DNA of 64,000 bases from CAZVPF01 sp964628195 (GTDB taxonomy: Bacteria > Planctomycetota > Phycisphaerae > Sedimentisphaerales > Anaerohalosphaeraceae): the NCBI GenBank assembly GCA_964628195.1, contig CAZVPF010000011.1, forward strand, positions 26,735 to 90,734, given 5' to 3'. The position numbers were made by a program, and so were the translations under genes. Shown here piece after piece: positions 40,708 to 49,693 of this stretch (position 1 is its first letter; every line of letters starts with the position of its first letter). The notes beneath the pieces were generated by a model. That model saw nothing but the letters and a program-made list of their open reading frames with translations, was not told where the DNA came from and did no database searches.

Positions 40708-41622
40708 TTATCCGGGTATCACCTCAAGCATCCTGTCAAGCGACTTCTTCGCCGCATTTATTGTCTCTTCAGGCAGCTCTATCTCAAACTGCATCTCTTC
40801 AAGTGCGAATAAAATCTTCTCAAGGTTGATCTGCTTCATATTCACACAAACCGCGTTTTCCGTCGCAGGGTAAAATTTCTTACCCGGGTTCTCCTTTTTC
40901 AGCGTATGCAGTATGCCAAGCTCCGTGGCGATTATAAATTCCTTGCTCTCCGATCGACCGGCATAACCAAGCATCTGCCCCGTGCTCAAAAGCTTATCGG
41001 CAAGCTCCCGTACATCCGGCGTGCACTCCGGGTGCGCCAAAACCTCCGCCCCCGGATACTCCTGTCGCTTCTCACGAATATCCATAGCCGAAATAAGCGT
41101 ATGCGTCGAACAGTAACCCGGATACAGAACAATATCCCTGCCCGTCTTTTCCTTTACATAAGACCCCAGGTTCCGATCAGGCACAAATATTATCTTCTTA
41201 TCCGCCGGCAGCGACTCCACCAGCTTCACCGCGTTGCTCGAAGTACAGCAGTAATCGCTGTGCGCCTTTATCTCCGCCGTAGTGTTTACATAACAGACAA
41301 CCAGCGCACCCGGATGCTGCGTTTTAAGTGCCTCAAGCTCCTCTGCGTTTATCATCGCCGCCATAGGACAACCCGAAGCACGGTCGGGCAGCAGCACCGT
41401 TTTGTCCGGAGACAGTATCTTAGCAGTCTCCGCCATGAACCTGACACCGCAGAAGACTATCACATCCGCATCGGTATTCGCCGCCTGAACGCTTAGCCCC
41501 AGCGAATCACCTGTGTAGTCCGCTATATCCTGCACCGCGCCAAGCTGATAATTATGAGCCAGAATGACCGCGTTCTTCTCGGCCTTTAGCCGGTTAATCT
41601 TTTCAACAAGATGATTGTTCAA
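40708..41622 (-). CDS. nadA: Quinolinate synthase
   Basis: A 304-residue NadA. Starts at TTG 41622, supported by GGGAG eight bases upstream and by the TTGA overlap with the cysE stop. The [4Fe-4S] ligands are Cys in FCGVRFMAETAK, GYCSTH and ENAVCVNMK; VILAHNYQ and the HPECTPDV strand are further signatures. It condenses iminoaspartate with DHAP to quinolinate in NAD synthesis. nadB and nadC are not adjacent; its place among cysteine and Fe-S genes fits an Fe-S-dependent enzyme sharing their control. Confidence 0.95.
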   Translation of the reverse strand: MNNHLVEKINRLKAEKNAVILAHNYQLGAVQDIADYTGDSLGLSVQAANTDADVIVFCGVRFMAETAKILSPDKTVLLPDRASGCPMAAMINAEELEALKTQHPGALVVCYVNTTAEIKAHSDYCCTSSNAVKLVESLPADKKIIFVPDRNLGSYVKEKTGRDIVLYPGYCSTHTLISAMDIREKRQEYPGAEVLAHPECTPDVRELADKLLSTGQMLGYAGRSESKEFIIATELGILHTLKKENPGKKFYPATENAVCVNMKQINLEKILFALEEMQFEIELPEETINAAKKSLDRMLEVIPG

Positions 41623-42590
41623 ATGTACGCTCCCAAATCAAGAAACTCATCCGCGCCCCTGACATTCTCAGGCAGACGGTTCTTGCGAAACTTCGACTCA
41701 GGCTTCCGCATCACTACCGTCACACCAGGCGGCACAGATTTCATAACCCACGAGTTACCGCTTATAACCGAACCCCTGCCTATAGTTATATCACCAAGTA
41801 TCGTCGCCTCGGCGTAAATCGTAACTTCGTCTTCAATCGTCGGATGACGCTTGTTACCCTTGATAACTCTGCCCCGCTCATCTTTAGGAAAACTAAGCGC
41901 ACCCAGCGTCACACCCTGGTAAAGCTTCACGTTATTGCCTATAACCGCCGTCTCACCGATAACAACACCCGTCCCGTGGTCGATAAAAAAACTATCCCCT
42001 ATCTTCGCACCCGGATGGATATCTATGCCCGTTATCGTATGAGCATGTTCACTCATTATACGCGGTATCAAAGGCACCTCGGCGAGGTAAAGCTCATGTG
42101 CTATACGATGTATTGTAATAGCAAGAAGACCAGGATAACTTATAACTATCTCCTCAAAAGACTTCGCAGCAGGGTCACCGTCAAACGCCGCATTCACATC
42201 GCTCTTCAAAGCATGCCTGATACTCGTTATCTTCGTAAGCACATCCCGCGTAACCCGCAACGCCTTTTCCTGGCAGTCACAGTCAACTCCGCATTCCTTA
42301 TTAGTCATCCGGCAGTCATGCCTGTAAGCAAGCTCCACCTGCTCGGCCAGTTTCTCCCGCAGTTCCGTCAAAAACTCACCAACAATATAACGAACATTGG
42401 ATTGAGTGATAACCTTCTTTCCAGTATAACCCGGAAAAAGAAGCTCAATAAAAATGTCGATGATCCCGATAATCTTCTCACGAACAGGCAGGTTTTTCAC
42501 ATCAATAAAATTTATCCCCTGGTCATCGTGATAAGTCTCCACTATGCCGTTAATCAGCTTTTCGGTTTCGTTATCGTGATAATTATTCAT
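41619..42590 (-). CDS. cysE: Serine O-acetyltransferase (EpsC/CysE type)
   Basis: A 323-residue protein; ATG 42590 has GGGGGC upstream, though a GTG five codons earlier overlaps the cysK stop. The N-terminal ~150 residues are the helical SAT domain with an extra Cys-rich stretch (NKECGVDCDCQEK). The left-handed beta helix carries GIDIHPGAKIGDSFFIDHGT, GVVIGETAVIGNNVKLYQGV and the C-terminal part with SVISGNSWVMKSVPPGVTV. It makes O-acetylserine for cysK, the gene directly upstream. Length ~320 puts it in the EpsC-like long group. Confidence 0.94.
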   Translation of the reverse strand: MNNYHDNETEKLINGIVETYHDDQGINFIDVKNLPVREKIIGIIDIFIELLFPGYTGKKVITQSNVRYIVGEFLTELREKLAEQVELAYRHDCRMTNKECGVDCDCQEKALRVTRDVLTKITSIRHALKSDVNAAFDGDPAAKSFEEIVISYPGLLAITIHRIAHELYLAEVPLIPRIMSEHAHTITGIDIHPGAKIGDSFFIDHGTGVVIGETAVIGNNVKLYQGVTLGALSFPKDERGRVIKGNKRHPTIEDEVTIYAEATILGDITIGRGSVISGNSWVMKSVPPGVTVVMRKPESKFRKNRLPENVRGADEFLDLGAYI

Positions 42591-42601
42591 AGCTGCCCCC
42601 G

Positions 42602-43522
42602 TCACGCAAAAAGCTCAGTCGATATATATCGCTCGCCCGTATCGCACAATATAAAGACAATAGTCTTACCTTGCGACTCTGGCCGCTTGGCAACTTCAAT
42701 CGCCGCAAAAGCGTTAGCACCCGCGCTTATTCCGCTGAGCATACCCTCTTTTGATGCAAGCTTAGCCGCAGTCTCAAAAGCATCAGCATTCGAAACCTTG
42801 ATAATCTCGTCGTAAATTTCCGTATCCAGAACTTCCGGAACGAACCCCGCCCCGATACCCTGTATCTTATGCGGACCTGCATTACCACCCGAAAGTACCG
42901 CCGAATCCTCGGGCTCAACAGCTATCATCTTTATGGCATTGCTCTTGGCCTTGAAAAACCGCCCGCAGCCCGTTATCGTTCCGCCCGTTCCCACACCAGC
43001 GACAAGATAATCTATTTTACCCCCGGTGTCGTTCCATATCTCACGAGCTGTTGTCTTTTCGTGAATATCCGGATTTGCAGGGTTCGTAAACTGGCTCGGA
43101 ATAAACGCATTCGGCATCTCGCGCAAAAGCTCATTCGCCCTTTCAACCGCACCTTTCATTCCCTTCTCAGCAGGAGTCAGGACTATCTCCGCTCCAAGTA
43201 TCTGCAAAAGCTTCCGCCTCTCAATACTCATCGACTCCGGCATCGTCAGCTTCAGCTTAAAACCCTTAACTGCGCAAATAAAAGCCAAACCTATCCCCGT
43301 GTTCCCGCTCGTAGGTTCTATGATAACCGTATCGTCAGATATCCTTCCCTTATCCAGCGCATCCTCGATCATCGCTTTTGCGATACGGTCCTTAACACTG
43401 TGGCAAGGATTGAAAGATTCGCACTTTGCAAGGACAGTGACACCCTCCGGCGCCAGGAAATTCAACCTTACAAGAGGAGTGCTCCCGATTGTATCCGTTA
43501 TGCTGTTATATATATTTGACAT
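42602..43522 (-). CDS. cysK: Cysteine synthase A
   Basis: A 306-residue O-acetylserine sulfhydrylase. The PLP Lys is in NPCHSVKDRIAKAM, the substrate loop is PTSGNTGIGLAF, and GVGTGGTITGCGRFF binds the PLP phosphate. It turns O-acetylserine and sulfide into cysteine. The CysE-binding groove is expected from family. AAGGGGAAA precedes the start; it follows the Rrf2-type regulator gene with a 27-base gap and is the first enzyme of the operon. Confidence 0.95.
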   Translation of the reverse strand: MSNIYNSITDTIGSTPLVRLNFLAPEGVTVLAKCESFNPCHSVKDRIAKAMIEDALDKGRISDDTVIIEPTSGNTGIGLAFICAVKGFKLKLTMPESMSIERRKLLQILGAEIVLTPAEKGMKGAVERANELLREMPNAFIPSQFTNPANPDIHEKTTAREIWNDTGGKIDYLVAGVGTGGTITGCGRFFKAKSNAIKMIAVEPEDSAVLSGGNAGPHKIQGIGAGFVPEVLDTEIYDEIIKVSNADAFETAAKLASKEGMLSGISAGANAFAAIEVAKRPESQGKTIVFILCDTGERYISTELFA

Positions 43523-43549
43523 AATATTTCCCCTTAAAAAGTTACACCC

Positions 43550-43990
43550 TCATATTTGGTAATTCGGCTGGTCGCGTTCACAATTCTTTATATCGTTAAC
43601 AAGGTCCTGAAGTGTCATGGACTCAAGAACCCCCGCCATGGCATTATTTATCTTCAACCATATCTGCCTCGTGATACAGTCAGCACACCTGTCACACGCA
43701 TCCGGAGATTGCAGACACTCAATCTCCACCATAGGCCCCTCCAGAGTCTGAAAAACATCAGAAAGTTTTATCTCTGAAGGCGGCCTGGCAAGAACATATC
43801 CGCCCCTCGGCCCGCGAATACTGTTCACCAAACCCGCAGATTTCAATATTGCTACAAGCTGTTCAAGGTACTTATTGGAAATACCCTCCCTTTTTGCTAT
43901 AGTCTTGATCTGTAAAGGCCCGTTGCCGTACTCAATAGCAAGCTCAAGGGCCGCCCGAAAACCATATCTGCTTCTCGTCGATAATTTCAT
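43550..43990 (-). CDS. Rrf2/IscR-type transcriptional regulator
   Basis: A 146-residue winged-helix protein: MKLSTRSRYGFRAALELAIE, the recognition part EGISNKYLEQLVAILKSAGL, and the wing VNSIRGPRGGYVLARPP. The region IECLQSPDACDRCADC carries the cysteines that hold a [2Fe-2S] cluster in IscR-type members; CymR-type cysteine regulators lack them. As leader of the cys-nad-met-nif genes it probably senses Fe-S or cysteine status and represses its own operon. AGGAG precedes the start; a promoter with an overlapping palindrome is upstream. Confidence 0.9.
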   Translation of the reverse strand: MKLSTRSRYGFRAALELAIEYGNGPLQIKTIAKREGISNKYLEQLVAILKSAGLVNSIRGPRGGYVLARPPSEIKLSDVFQTLEGPMVEIECLQSPDACDRCADCITRQIWLKINNAMAGVLESMTLQDLVNDIKNCERDQPNYQI

Positions 43991-44011
43991 TCTTATACTC
44001 CTAAATTCCTA

Positions 44012-44050
44012 TTACTTTAGTAGTATACGCTCGAATTGACGCCATGTCAA
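44012..44050 (-). promoter_or_regulatory. Promoter and possible operator of the Rrf2-led operon
   Basis: On the minus strand TTGACA (44050-44045) and TATACT (44027-44022) are spaced 17 bases. TACT-ACTAA-AGTA overlapping the -10 forms an imperfect palindrome that could be the regulator's own site. Confidence 0.65.
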
Positions 44051-44152
44051 TAAAAATGAGAAATTTTTTCAGGTTTTAATTATTTTTACAAGATATATAA
44101 AGTGTCAGCAAATGGGGCCTATAAAAGACGTAAACTGTCTTTATTTTTATAC

Positions 44153-44181
44153 TTGACATTTTGCATTTAGACTCGTACAAT
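44153..44181 (+). promoter_or_regulatory. Sigma-70 promoter of the glycosyltransferase gene
   Basis: A perfect TTGACA (44153-44158) and TACAAT (44176-44181) spaced 17 bases; start expected ~44188, 39 bases before the coding start. Confidence 0.7.
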
Positions 44182-44226
44182 TTGTTTGCACTCATGGACG
44201 GCTAATCTTGTTAGGGGTTCCTGAAT

Positions 44227-46596
44227 ATGGAAAATAAGCAGTTCTTAAAAGCCGCTTTCGTCGGCTCGTTCGTACCAAGAAAATGCGGGATAGCGACTTT
44301 TACCTGCGACCTTATCAACAATATCAGCATGTGCGCCGGCGATAAGTTTGAGCCCCTCGTAGCTGCGATGGACACAGGTCAAGGCCTCAAGTACCCAGAA
44401 ATGGTCAAGTTCGAGGTCAGGCGAAACGTAAAAAACGACTACGTTTGCGCTGCCGACTACATTAACTTCAGCCATGTTGACGTAATTTCCGTCCAGCATG
44501 AATACGGCCTGTTCGGCGGAGACGCAGGCACATACCTCAACCTCCTGCTCGACAAGATAAACGCTCCGGTAATTACAACCTGTCACACCGTCCTCGAAGA
44601 ACCCGAAGAGGACTACTACAGGTCAACACTTGCATTTGCAGAAGCATCTGACAAAATCGTCGTAATGAACGAAAGAGGCATCCGGATGCTGAGGGAAATA
44701 TACGGCGTCGACGATAAAAAAATCGTCCTGATACCCCACGGAATACCGGACCTGCCCTTTGTCGACAGCAGCTACTACAAGCACAAATTCGGGATGGAAG
44801 GACGAAGAACAATACTGACTTTCGGCCTGCTCAGCAAAAACAAGGGCATCGAAATGATGCTCGAAGCAATGCCCGCCGTTGTTAAACAGGACCCCTCCGT
44901 CCTTTACATTATCCTCGGTGCCACACACCCCGGCGTAGTCAAACACGAAGGCGAAGCATACCGCTTCAGCCTTCAGCACAAAGTAAAGGCCCTCGGCCTT
45001 CAGGACAACGTAATATTCCACAACCGCTACGTAAACAGCGCAGAGCTGCACAACTTCCTCTGTGCCGCCGACCTCTATGTTACACCGTACATGAACAAGG
45101 AACAGCTAACAAGCGGCACCCTCGCCTTTGCAGTAGGCGCAGGTAAAGCAGTGATATCAACCCCGTACTGGGCCGCAGAGGAACTCCTCGCAGACGACCG
45201 CGGAAAACTCGTCAAATTTGGTGACTCAAACGCACTCGCAGAAGCGATTATCCAAACCCTCAAGGACGAAAAACAGTTCTACTCGATGCGCCGTAAGGCA
45301 TATGACTACGGCCGGGACATGACCTGGCCCGCAGTCGGAAAAATGTACTGGGAGCTTTTCAATAAACGCAAACAAATGGTCTCCCTGCCAAGCAAGGCAA
45401 TACCGTCTATCGAAAAGACAATCTCAATACTCGAGGTCCCGGAACCCCCGCTCGAACACCTCATTCGCCTCACAGACGACACAGGACTCATCCAGCACGC
45501 TAAATTCGTCATTCCCGACCGAAAGCACGGTTACTGCACCGATGACAACGCGCGCGGCGTCGTCGCCATGACAAAATATTACTCCCAGTACGCCGAACCT
45601 GAAGCGCTCAGGCTCTTCGACACATACCTGTCTTTCCTCCACCACGCCCAGCAGGGAGACGGCACTGTCAAAAACTTCATGGACTACGACAGAAGCTGGA
45701 TAGAAAACGAACCCGAACACGACGCACTGCCCCGAACACTCTGGGCACTTGGCTCGGTAATAGCCAACCCCCCCCTGCCCAGGTATATCTCTATTATAAA
45801 AGACTGCTTCGACCGCTCGGTCAAACACGTACCCACACTATCCATACGCGGTCTTGCCTATGCCATCTTCGGCATGAGTGATTACCTCAAGCAGTTCCCC
45901 GGGGCAAGCGATATAAAAAGACACTTCGAATACGCCGCAGACTTCCTGCTTGAAAAATATAACACTAATTCACGCGAAAACTGGTGCTGGTACGAAGACA
46001 TACTCGCATACGACAACGCCGTCCTCCCCCACGCGCTGTATATCGCCGCCCGGGTCACCGGCAGGGACGACTACCTCGAAGCAGCAGAAAATACCTGCAG
46101 GTTCCTTATAGAAAACACCTACGACGGAAACCACTTCAGCTTCATCGGCTGTAACGGCTGGTATAAACGAGGCGCCCAGCGGGCAAAGTTCGACCAGCAG
46201 CCGATCGAGGTGGCAGGCACAGTTATGATGCTCCGGGAAGCTTACGAAATAACCGGCAATACGAACCTGCTAAAACTACAGAAAAAAGCCTTCGACTGGT
46301 TCCTCGGCGACAATGACCTGCACATGCCTGTCTATGATTTCCGAACAAAAGGAAGCGGCGACGGCCTCGAAGCTGGCGGCATAAACTTGAACCAGGGCGC
46401 AGAAAGCCTGCTTAGCTTCCTGCTCAGCCTGCTCTGCGTTGTCGAAAGCTACAGTTCAAACGGCGCAAAAATGCTCGAACAGGATGACAGCACAAAAGAA
46501 GGTACGATAAAAAACGGAAAAATCCGACCCACCAGGATAAAAGCCCTTAACACAAAAGGAAGTAAAGACGACAAGATGCTCGAAAAGCTTTTTTAA
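44227..46596 (+). CDS. GT4 glycosyltransferase fused to an alpha/alpha-toroid domain
   Basis: A 789-residue cytosolic protein. Residues ~8-390 are a GT-B glycosyltransferase of family 4: GSFVPRKCGIATFTCDLINN (nucleotide-sugar fold start), VISVQHEYGLFGGDAG, ILTFGLLSKNKGIEMMLEAM and ADLYVTPYMNKEQLTSGTLA with the donor-binding Glu. Residues ~420-760 are a helical repeat domain rich in aromatic and acidic residues (KHGYCTDDNARGVVAMTKYY, RENWCWYEDILAYDNAVLPH), resembling (alpha/alpha)6 toroids of glycoside hydrolases. Such fusions occur with mannan- or glucoside-metabolising genes. Sugar specificity is not predictable. Confidence 0.82.
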   Translation: MENKQFLKAAFVGSFVPRKCGIATFTCDLINNISMCAGDKFEPLVAAMDTGQGLKYPEMVKFEVRRNVKNDYVCAADYINFSHVDVISVQHEYGLFGGDAGTYLNLLLDKINAPVITTCHTVLEEPEEDYYRSTLAFAEASDKIVVMNERGIRMLREIYGVDDKKIVLIPHGIPDLPFVDSSYYKHKFGMEGRRTILTFGLLSKNKGIEMMLEAMPAVVKQDPSVLYIILGATHPGVVKHEGEAYRFSLQHKVKALGLQDNVIFHNRYVNSAELHNFLCAADLYVTPYMNKEQLTSGTLAFAVGAGKAVISTPYWAAEELLADDRGKLVKFGDSNALAEAIIQTLKDEKQFYSMRRKAYDYGRDMTWPAVGKMYWELFNKRKQMVSLPSKAIPSIEKTISILEVPEPPLEHLIRLTDDTGLIQHAKFVIPDRKHGYCTDDNARGVVAMTKYYSQYAEPEALRLFDTYLSFLHHAQQGDGTVKNFMDYDRSWIENEPEHDALPRTLWALGSVIANPPLPRYISIIKDCFDRSVKHVPTLSIRGLAYAIFGMSDYLKQFPGASDIKRHFEYAADFLLEKYNTNSRENWCWYEDILAYDNAVLPHALYIAARVTGRDDYLEAAENTCRFLIENTYDGNHFSFIGCNGWYKRGAQRAKFDQQPIEVAGTVMMLREAYEITGNTNLLKLQKKAFDWFLGDNDLHMPVYDFRTKGSGDGLEAGGINLNQGAESLLSFLLSLLCVVESYSSNGAKMLEQDDSTKEGTIKNGKIRPTRIKALNTKGSKDDKMLEKLF

Positions 46597-46651
46597 CTGA
46601 AAACGAAAATACCCCGCTGCATAACACAAAAGGAGAGGGAATATTTCAGGG

Positions 46652-47422
46652 ATGATAATTTCCACATTCAACGCAAACTCGATTCGCTCCCGCGCAGCCA
46701 TCATCAAAGACTGGCTCGCAGCTAACCAGCCCGACATACTATGCATCCAGGAAACTAAGGTACAGGACCAGCACTTCCCCGCAGAAGAATTTGAAACAAC
46801 AGGCTACGAATTCGTCTTTCGCGGCATGAAAGCCTACAATGGCGTCGCCATCTTCAGCAAGCAGCGTATCGATGACGCACTGTTCGGACTCGACTCCGAA
46901 CCCGCCGACCAGCCCCGAATGATAACCGCCCAGATAAATGGCGTCACAATAGTAAACACTTATATCCCGCAGGGCTTCGAGACCAGCAGCGACAAGTTCG
47001 TTTACAAGCTCGAATGGATCCAGCGGCTCGGTAATTATTTCTCAAACAACTTCTCCCCTAAAGATAAAATAGTCTGGGTCGGCGATTTCAACGTCGCAAT
47101 GGACCAGCGCGACGTCTACGAGCCCCAGCGACACTGGGGCCACGTCTGTTACAACCAGGAAGTTATCGACCGCTTCAATGCCATAAAAGACTGGGGCTTC
47201 CAGGACATGTTCCGAAAATTCTGCCCGGACGGCGAAAATTACTCCTTCTGGGACTACCGCGCAAGAGGAGGCGTAAATAGAAACATGGGCTGGCGGCTCG
47301 ACTACATAATGGCAACCCAACCGATGGCAAAAAACTGCAAAAGATGCTGGATAGACAAGGCCCCCCGCCTCCTCCCAAAACCAAGCGACCACACATTCGT
47401 CTCCGCCGAATTTGAACTTTAA
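46652..47422 (+). CDS. xthA: Exodeoxyribonuclease III
   Basis: A 256-residue EEP-fold nuclease. Metal- and phosphate-site motifs are STFNANSIRSR (Asn), ILCIQETKVQD (Glu), VNTYIPQG (Tyr), VWVGDFNVAMDQRD (Asp/Asn), GWRLDYIMAT and the final KPSDHTFVSAEF (Asp-His). It cleaves at abasic sites and trims 3' ends in base excision repair. It follows the glycosyltransferase gene on the same strand by 55 bases and may share its transcript. Confidence 0.95.
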   Translation: MIISTFNANSIRSRAAIIKDWLAANQPDILCIQETKVQDQHFPAEEFETTGYEFVFRGMKAYNGVAIFSKQRIDDALFGLDSEPADQPRMITAQINGVTIVNTYIPQGFETSSDKFVYKLEWIQRLGNYFSNNFSPKDKIVWVGDFNVAMDQRDVYEPQRHWGHVCYNQEVIDRFNAIKDWGFQDMFRKFCPDGENYSFWDYRARGGVNRNMGWRLDYIMATQPMAKNCKRCWIDKAPRLLPKPSDHTFVSAEFEL

Positions 47423-47447
47423 ATAAACTGATGACTAAGGATAACAT

Positions 47448-47609
47448 ATGGAAAATTACGCTATCGGCTGGGGAACTCTTGCACTTATAAACGCAGGTCT
47501 GGCACAGTCAAAAAAAAGATCCGGGCTAAACTGGTTCCTACTTTCCCTCCTTCTCGGCCCAATAGCAACATTTGCCCTCGTAGCAATATATAACGAACCG
47601 CCCAAATAA
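47448..47609 (+). CDS. Small membrane protein, 53 residues
   Basis: A short gene starting with ATG after AAGGA, reading MENYAIGWGTLALINAGLAQ, then SKKRSGLNWFLLSLLLGPIA and a hydrophobic end NEPPK. One helix lies in residues ~28-46; the first part is a weaker helix. The LNWFLLSLLLGPIATF pattern is common to small bacterial membrane proteins of unknown role. It lies 25 bases past xthA on the same strand. Confidence 0.6.
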   Translation: MENYAIGWGTLALINAGLAQSKKRSGLNWFLLSLLLGPIATFALVAIYNEPPK

Positions 47610-47617
47610 TATTTCTA

Positions 47618-47645
47618 TTGACAAAATCGAAATAATCATTACATT
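47618..47645 (+). promoter_or_regulatory. Candidate promoter of typA
   Basis: A perfect TTGACA (47618-47623) with TACATT (47640-47645), 16-base spacing; leader to typA ~115 bases, containing a GC-rich hairpin near 47725-47745. Confidence 0.4.
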
Positions 47646-47766
47646 ACCCGATTTCCCAGATGATTGAGATATAAAACAGCCTCAGCCGATTTCTTTTCCG
47701 GGATTTGCATTAATAATAACTCTCCCAGCCGTCTTTGGCCGGGGAAAATTTTAATAAAGGAAATAT

Positions 47767-49629
47767 ATGTACTCCGATTACCTTCGTAACGTGGCGATAA
47801 TCGCCCACGTCGACCACGGCAAGACAACCCTGGTCGATAAAATGCTGTACCAGTCCGGCATGTTCCGGACCGAACAGCTCGACAAACTCGCAGGCGGTCA
47901 GCACGGCCTTATAATGGACTCAAACCCCCTCGAACAGGAGCGAGGCATAACCATCCTCAGCAAAAACTGCGCTGTCAACTACACCTGCCCCAACGGTGAC
48001 GAGTACAAAATAAACCTCATCGACACGCCCGGCCACGCCGACTTCGGCGGAGAGGTCGAACGCGTCCTGAAAATGGCAGACGGCGTGCTCCTCCTCGTCG
48101 ACGCATTCGAGGGCCCCATGCCACAGACCCGTTTTGTGCTCTCTAAGGCCCTCGCCCATCACCTCAAACCCATCGTCGTAATAAACAAGATCGACCGCAC
48201 AAACGCCCGCCCCGAAGACGTCGTCAACGAGGTCTTCGACCTGCTCGTCTCCCTCGATGCCCACGACGACGCACTCGACTTCCCCGTCATCTACGCCTCT
48301 GCCCGACAGGGCTGGGCCACAACGGACCTCGACAAACCGCAGGACAATATAAAGGCTGTCTTGGACGCCATAATAGAACACGTTCCCGCCCCCAAAGTAA
48401 ACGCCGAAGCACCCCTGCAGATGCTCATCACCAGCCAGGAATACTCCGACTACGTAGGGCGGATAGCAATCGGCAAAGTCTTCGCCGGCAGCGTATCCGC
48501 AGGACAGCAGGTCACCGTCATTGACAAAAACGGCCTGCACACCCAGCAGAAAGTCATGCAGATACACCAGTTCGCAGGCCTCGGCAAAATGGAGGCTATG
48601 GAGGTAAAAGCAGGCGACATCTGCGCAACATCGGGCCTCGACCCATTCGACATCGGCGACACCATCGCCTGCGCCGATCAACCATCTGCCCTTGTCTCGA
48701 TACCCGTCGATGAACCCACAATAACAATGACCTTTCGCGTAAACGACGGCCCCTTCGCCGGCAAAGACGGCAAATATGTCACCAGCCGCCAGATCGCCGA
48801 AAGGCTCGAAAAAGAACTCCGCCACAACGTCGCACTCCGCGTCGAGCCCGGCGCAAGACCCGAAGAGTTCAACGTATCCGGCAGAGGCTTAATGCACATA
48901 GGCATACTCCTTGAGAATATGCGCAGAGAAGGCTACGAAGTATGTGTCGGCAAACCAAGCGTCATAATAAAACAGATCGAACACAGGCGTTACGAACCCG
49001 TCGAACTGCTCGTCGTAGACTGCCCCACCGACTGCCAAAACGCCGTAATGAGCGTCCTCGGCGACCGCCGAAGCGAGATCGTAAAAATCGACACAAAATC
49101 CGGGGCAAGCGACTTCGTACACATGGAGTTCCTCATCCCATCGCGAGGCCTGTTCGGCTTCCATGCCCGCCTGCTGAACGCAACCCAGGGCCGAGCCGTC
49201 ATGCACCACAGCTTTGAAAAATACCAGCCAATGCTCGGCAGCATCCCTAAGCGAAAAGCAGGAGTAATGGTCGCCACAAACACAGGCCAGGTAACCTCAT
49301 ACTCCCTCGACTCACTCTACGACCGGGGCTTGTTTTTCGTCGAACCAGGCGAACAGGTCTACGAAGGCCAGGTCGTCGGCGAACACTGCAAGGAAAACGA
49401 CATCCCCGTAAACGTCGTCCGAACAAAGCAGCTCACCAACGTCCGCGCCGCCGGCAAGGACGACGCAGCAAAGGTCCGCCCTGCAAGAAAAATGTCGCTC
49501 GAAGCCTGCCTTGAATATATCGAAGAGGACGAGCTCGTCGAAGTCTGCCCGAACTCGATTAGAATAAGAAAACGCCTGCTCAAAGAAGGCGACCGCAGAA
49601 GAGACGCACGAAACGCAGCAAAAACATAG
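47767..49629 (+). CDS. typA: Translational GTPase TypA/BipA
   Basis: A 620-residue GTPase of normal length. G1 is AHVDHGKTTLVDKML, G2/G3 ERGITILSKN and DTPGHADFGGEVERVLKMAD, G4 NKIDR; the effector EF-G-like domains III and V follow (GRGLMHIGILLENMRREGYE, SRGLFGFHARLLNAT) and the CTD has EQVYEGQVVGEH. TypA acts on the ribosome in stress and cold adaptation. AAAGGAAA precedes the start. It converges with the NusG paralogue 64 bases downstream. Confidence 0.97.
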   Translation: MYSDYLRNVAIIAHVDHGKTTLVDKMLYQSGMFRTEQLDKLAGGQHGLIMDSNPLEQERGITILSKNCAVNYTCPNGDEYKINLIDTPGHADFGGEVERVLKMADGVLLLVDAFEGPMPQTRFVLSKALAHHLKPIVVINKIDRTNARPEDVVNEVFDLLVSLDAHDDALDFPVIYASARQGWATTDLDKPQDNIKAVLDAIIEHVPAPKVNAEAPLQMLITSQEYSDYVGRIAIGKVFAGSVSAGQQVTVIDKNGLHTQQKVMQIHQFAGLGKMEAMEVKAGDICATSGLDPFDIGDTIACADQPSALVSIPVDEPTITMTFRVNDGPFAGKDGKYVTSRQIAERLEKELRHNVALRVEPGARPEEFNVSGRGLMHIGILLENMRREGYEVCVGKPSVIIKQIEHRRYEPVELLVVDCPTDCQNAVMSVLGDRRSEIVKIDTKSGASDFVHMEFLIPSRGLFGFHARLLNATQGRAVMHHSFEKYQPMLGSIPKRKAGVMVATNTGQVTSYSLDSLYDRGLFFVEPGEQVYEGQVVGEHCKENDIPVNVVRTKQLTNVRAAGKDDAAKVRPARKMSLEACLEYIEEDELVEVCPNSIRIRKRLLKEGDRRRDARNAAKT

Positions 49630-49630
49630 A

Positions 49631-49679
49631 ATGGGTAAAATATGTAAGATGAGTTAAATACTCTTTTGATTTAACCCAT
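49631..49679. terminator. Possible bidirectional terminator between typA and the NusG paralogue
   Basis: ATGGGTAAA (49631) can pair with TTTAACCCAT (ends 49679), enclosing a small GAGT/ACTC helix. It lies between two convergent genes. T runs are weak, so this is tentative. Confidence 0.3.
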
Positions 49680-49693
49680 GCTGTTGATATAGC

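Noticed and set aside
41844..42815. Plus-strand frame of 323 codons across cysE and cysK
   Set aside because: Antisense shadow with biased composition and no start signal.
47920..48825. Minus-strand frame of 301 codons inside typA
   Set aside because: Antisense shadow of a conserved GTPase gene; no recognisable domain.
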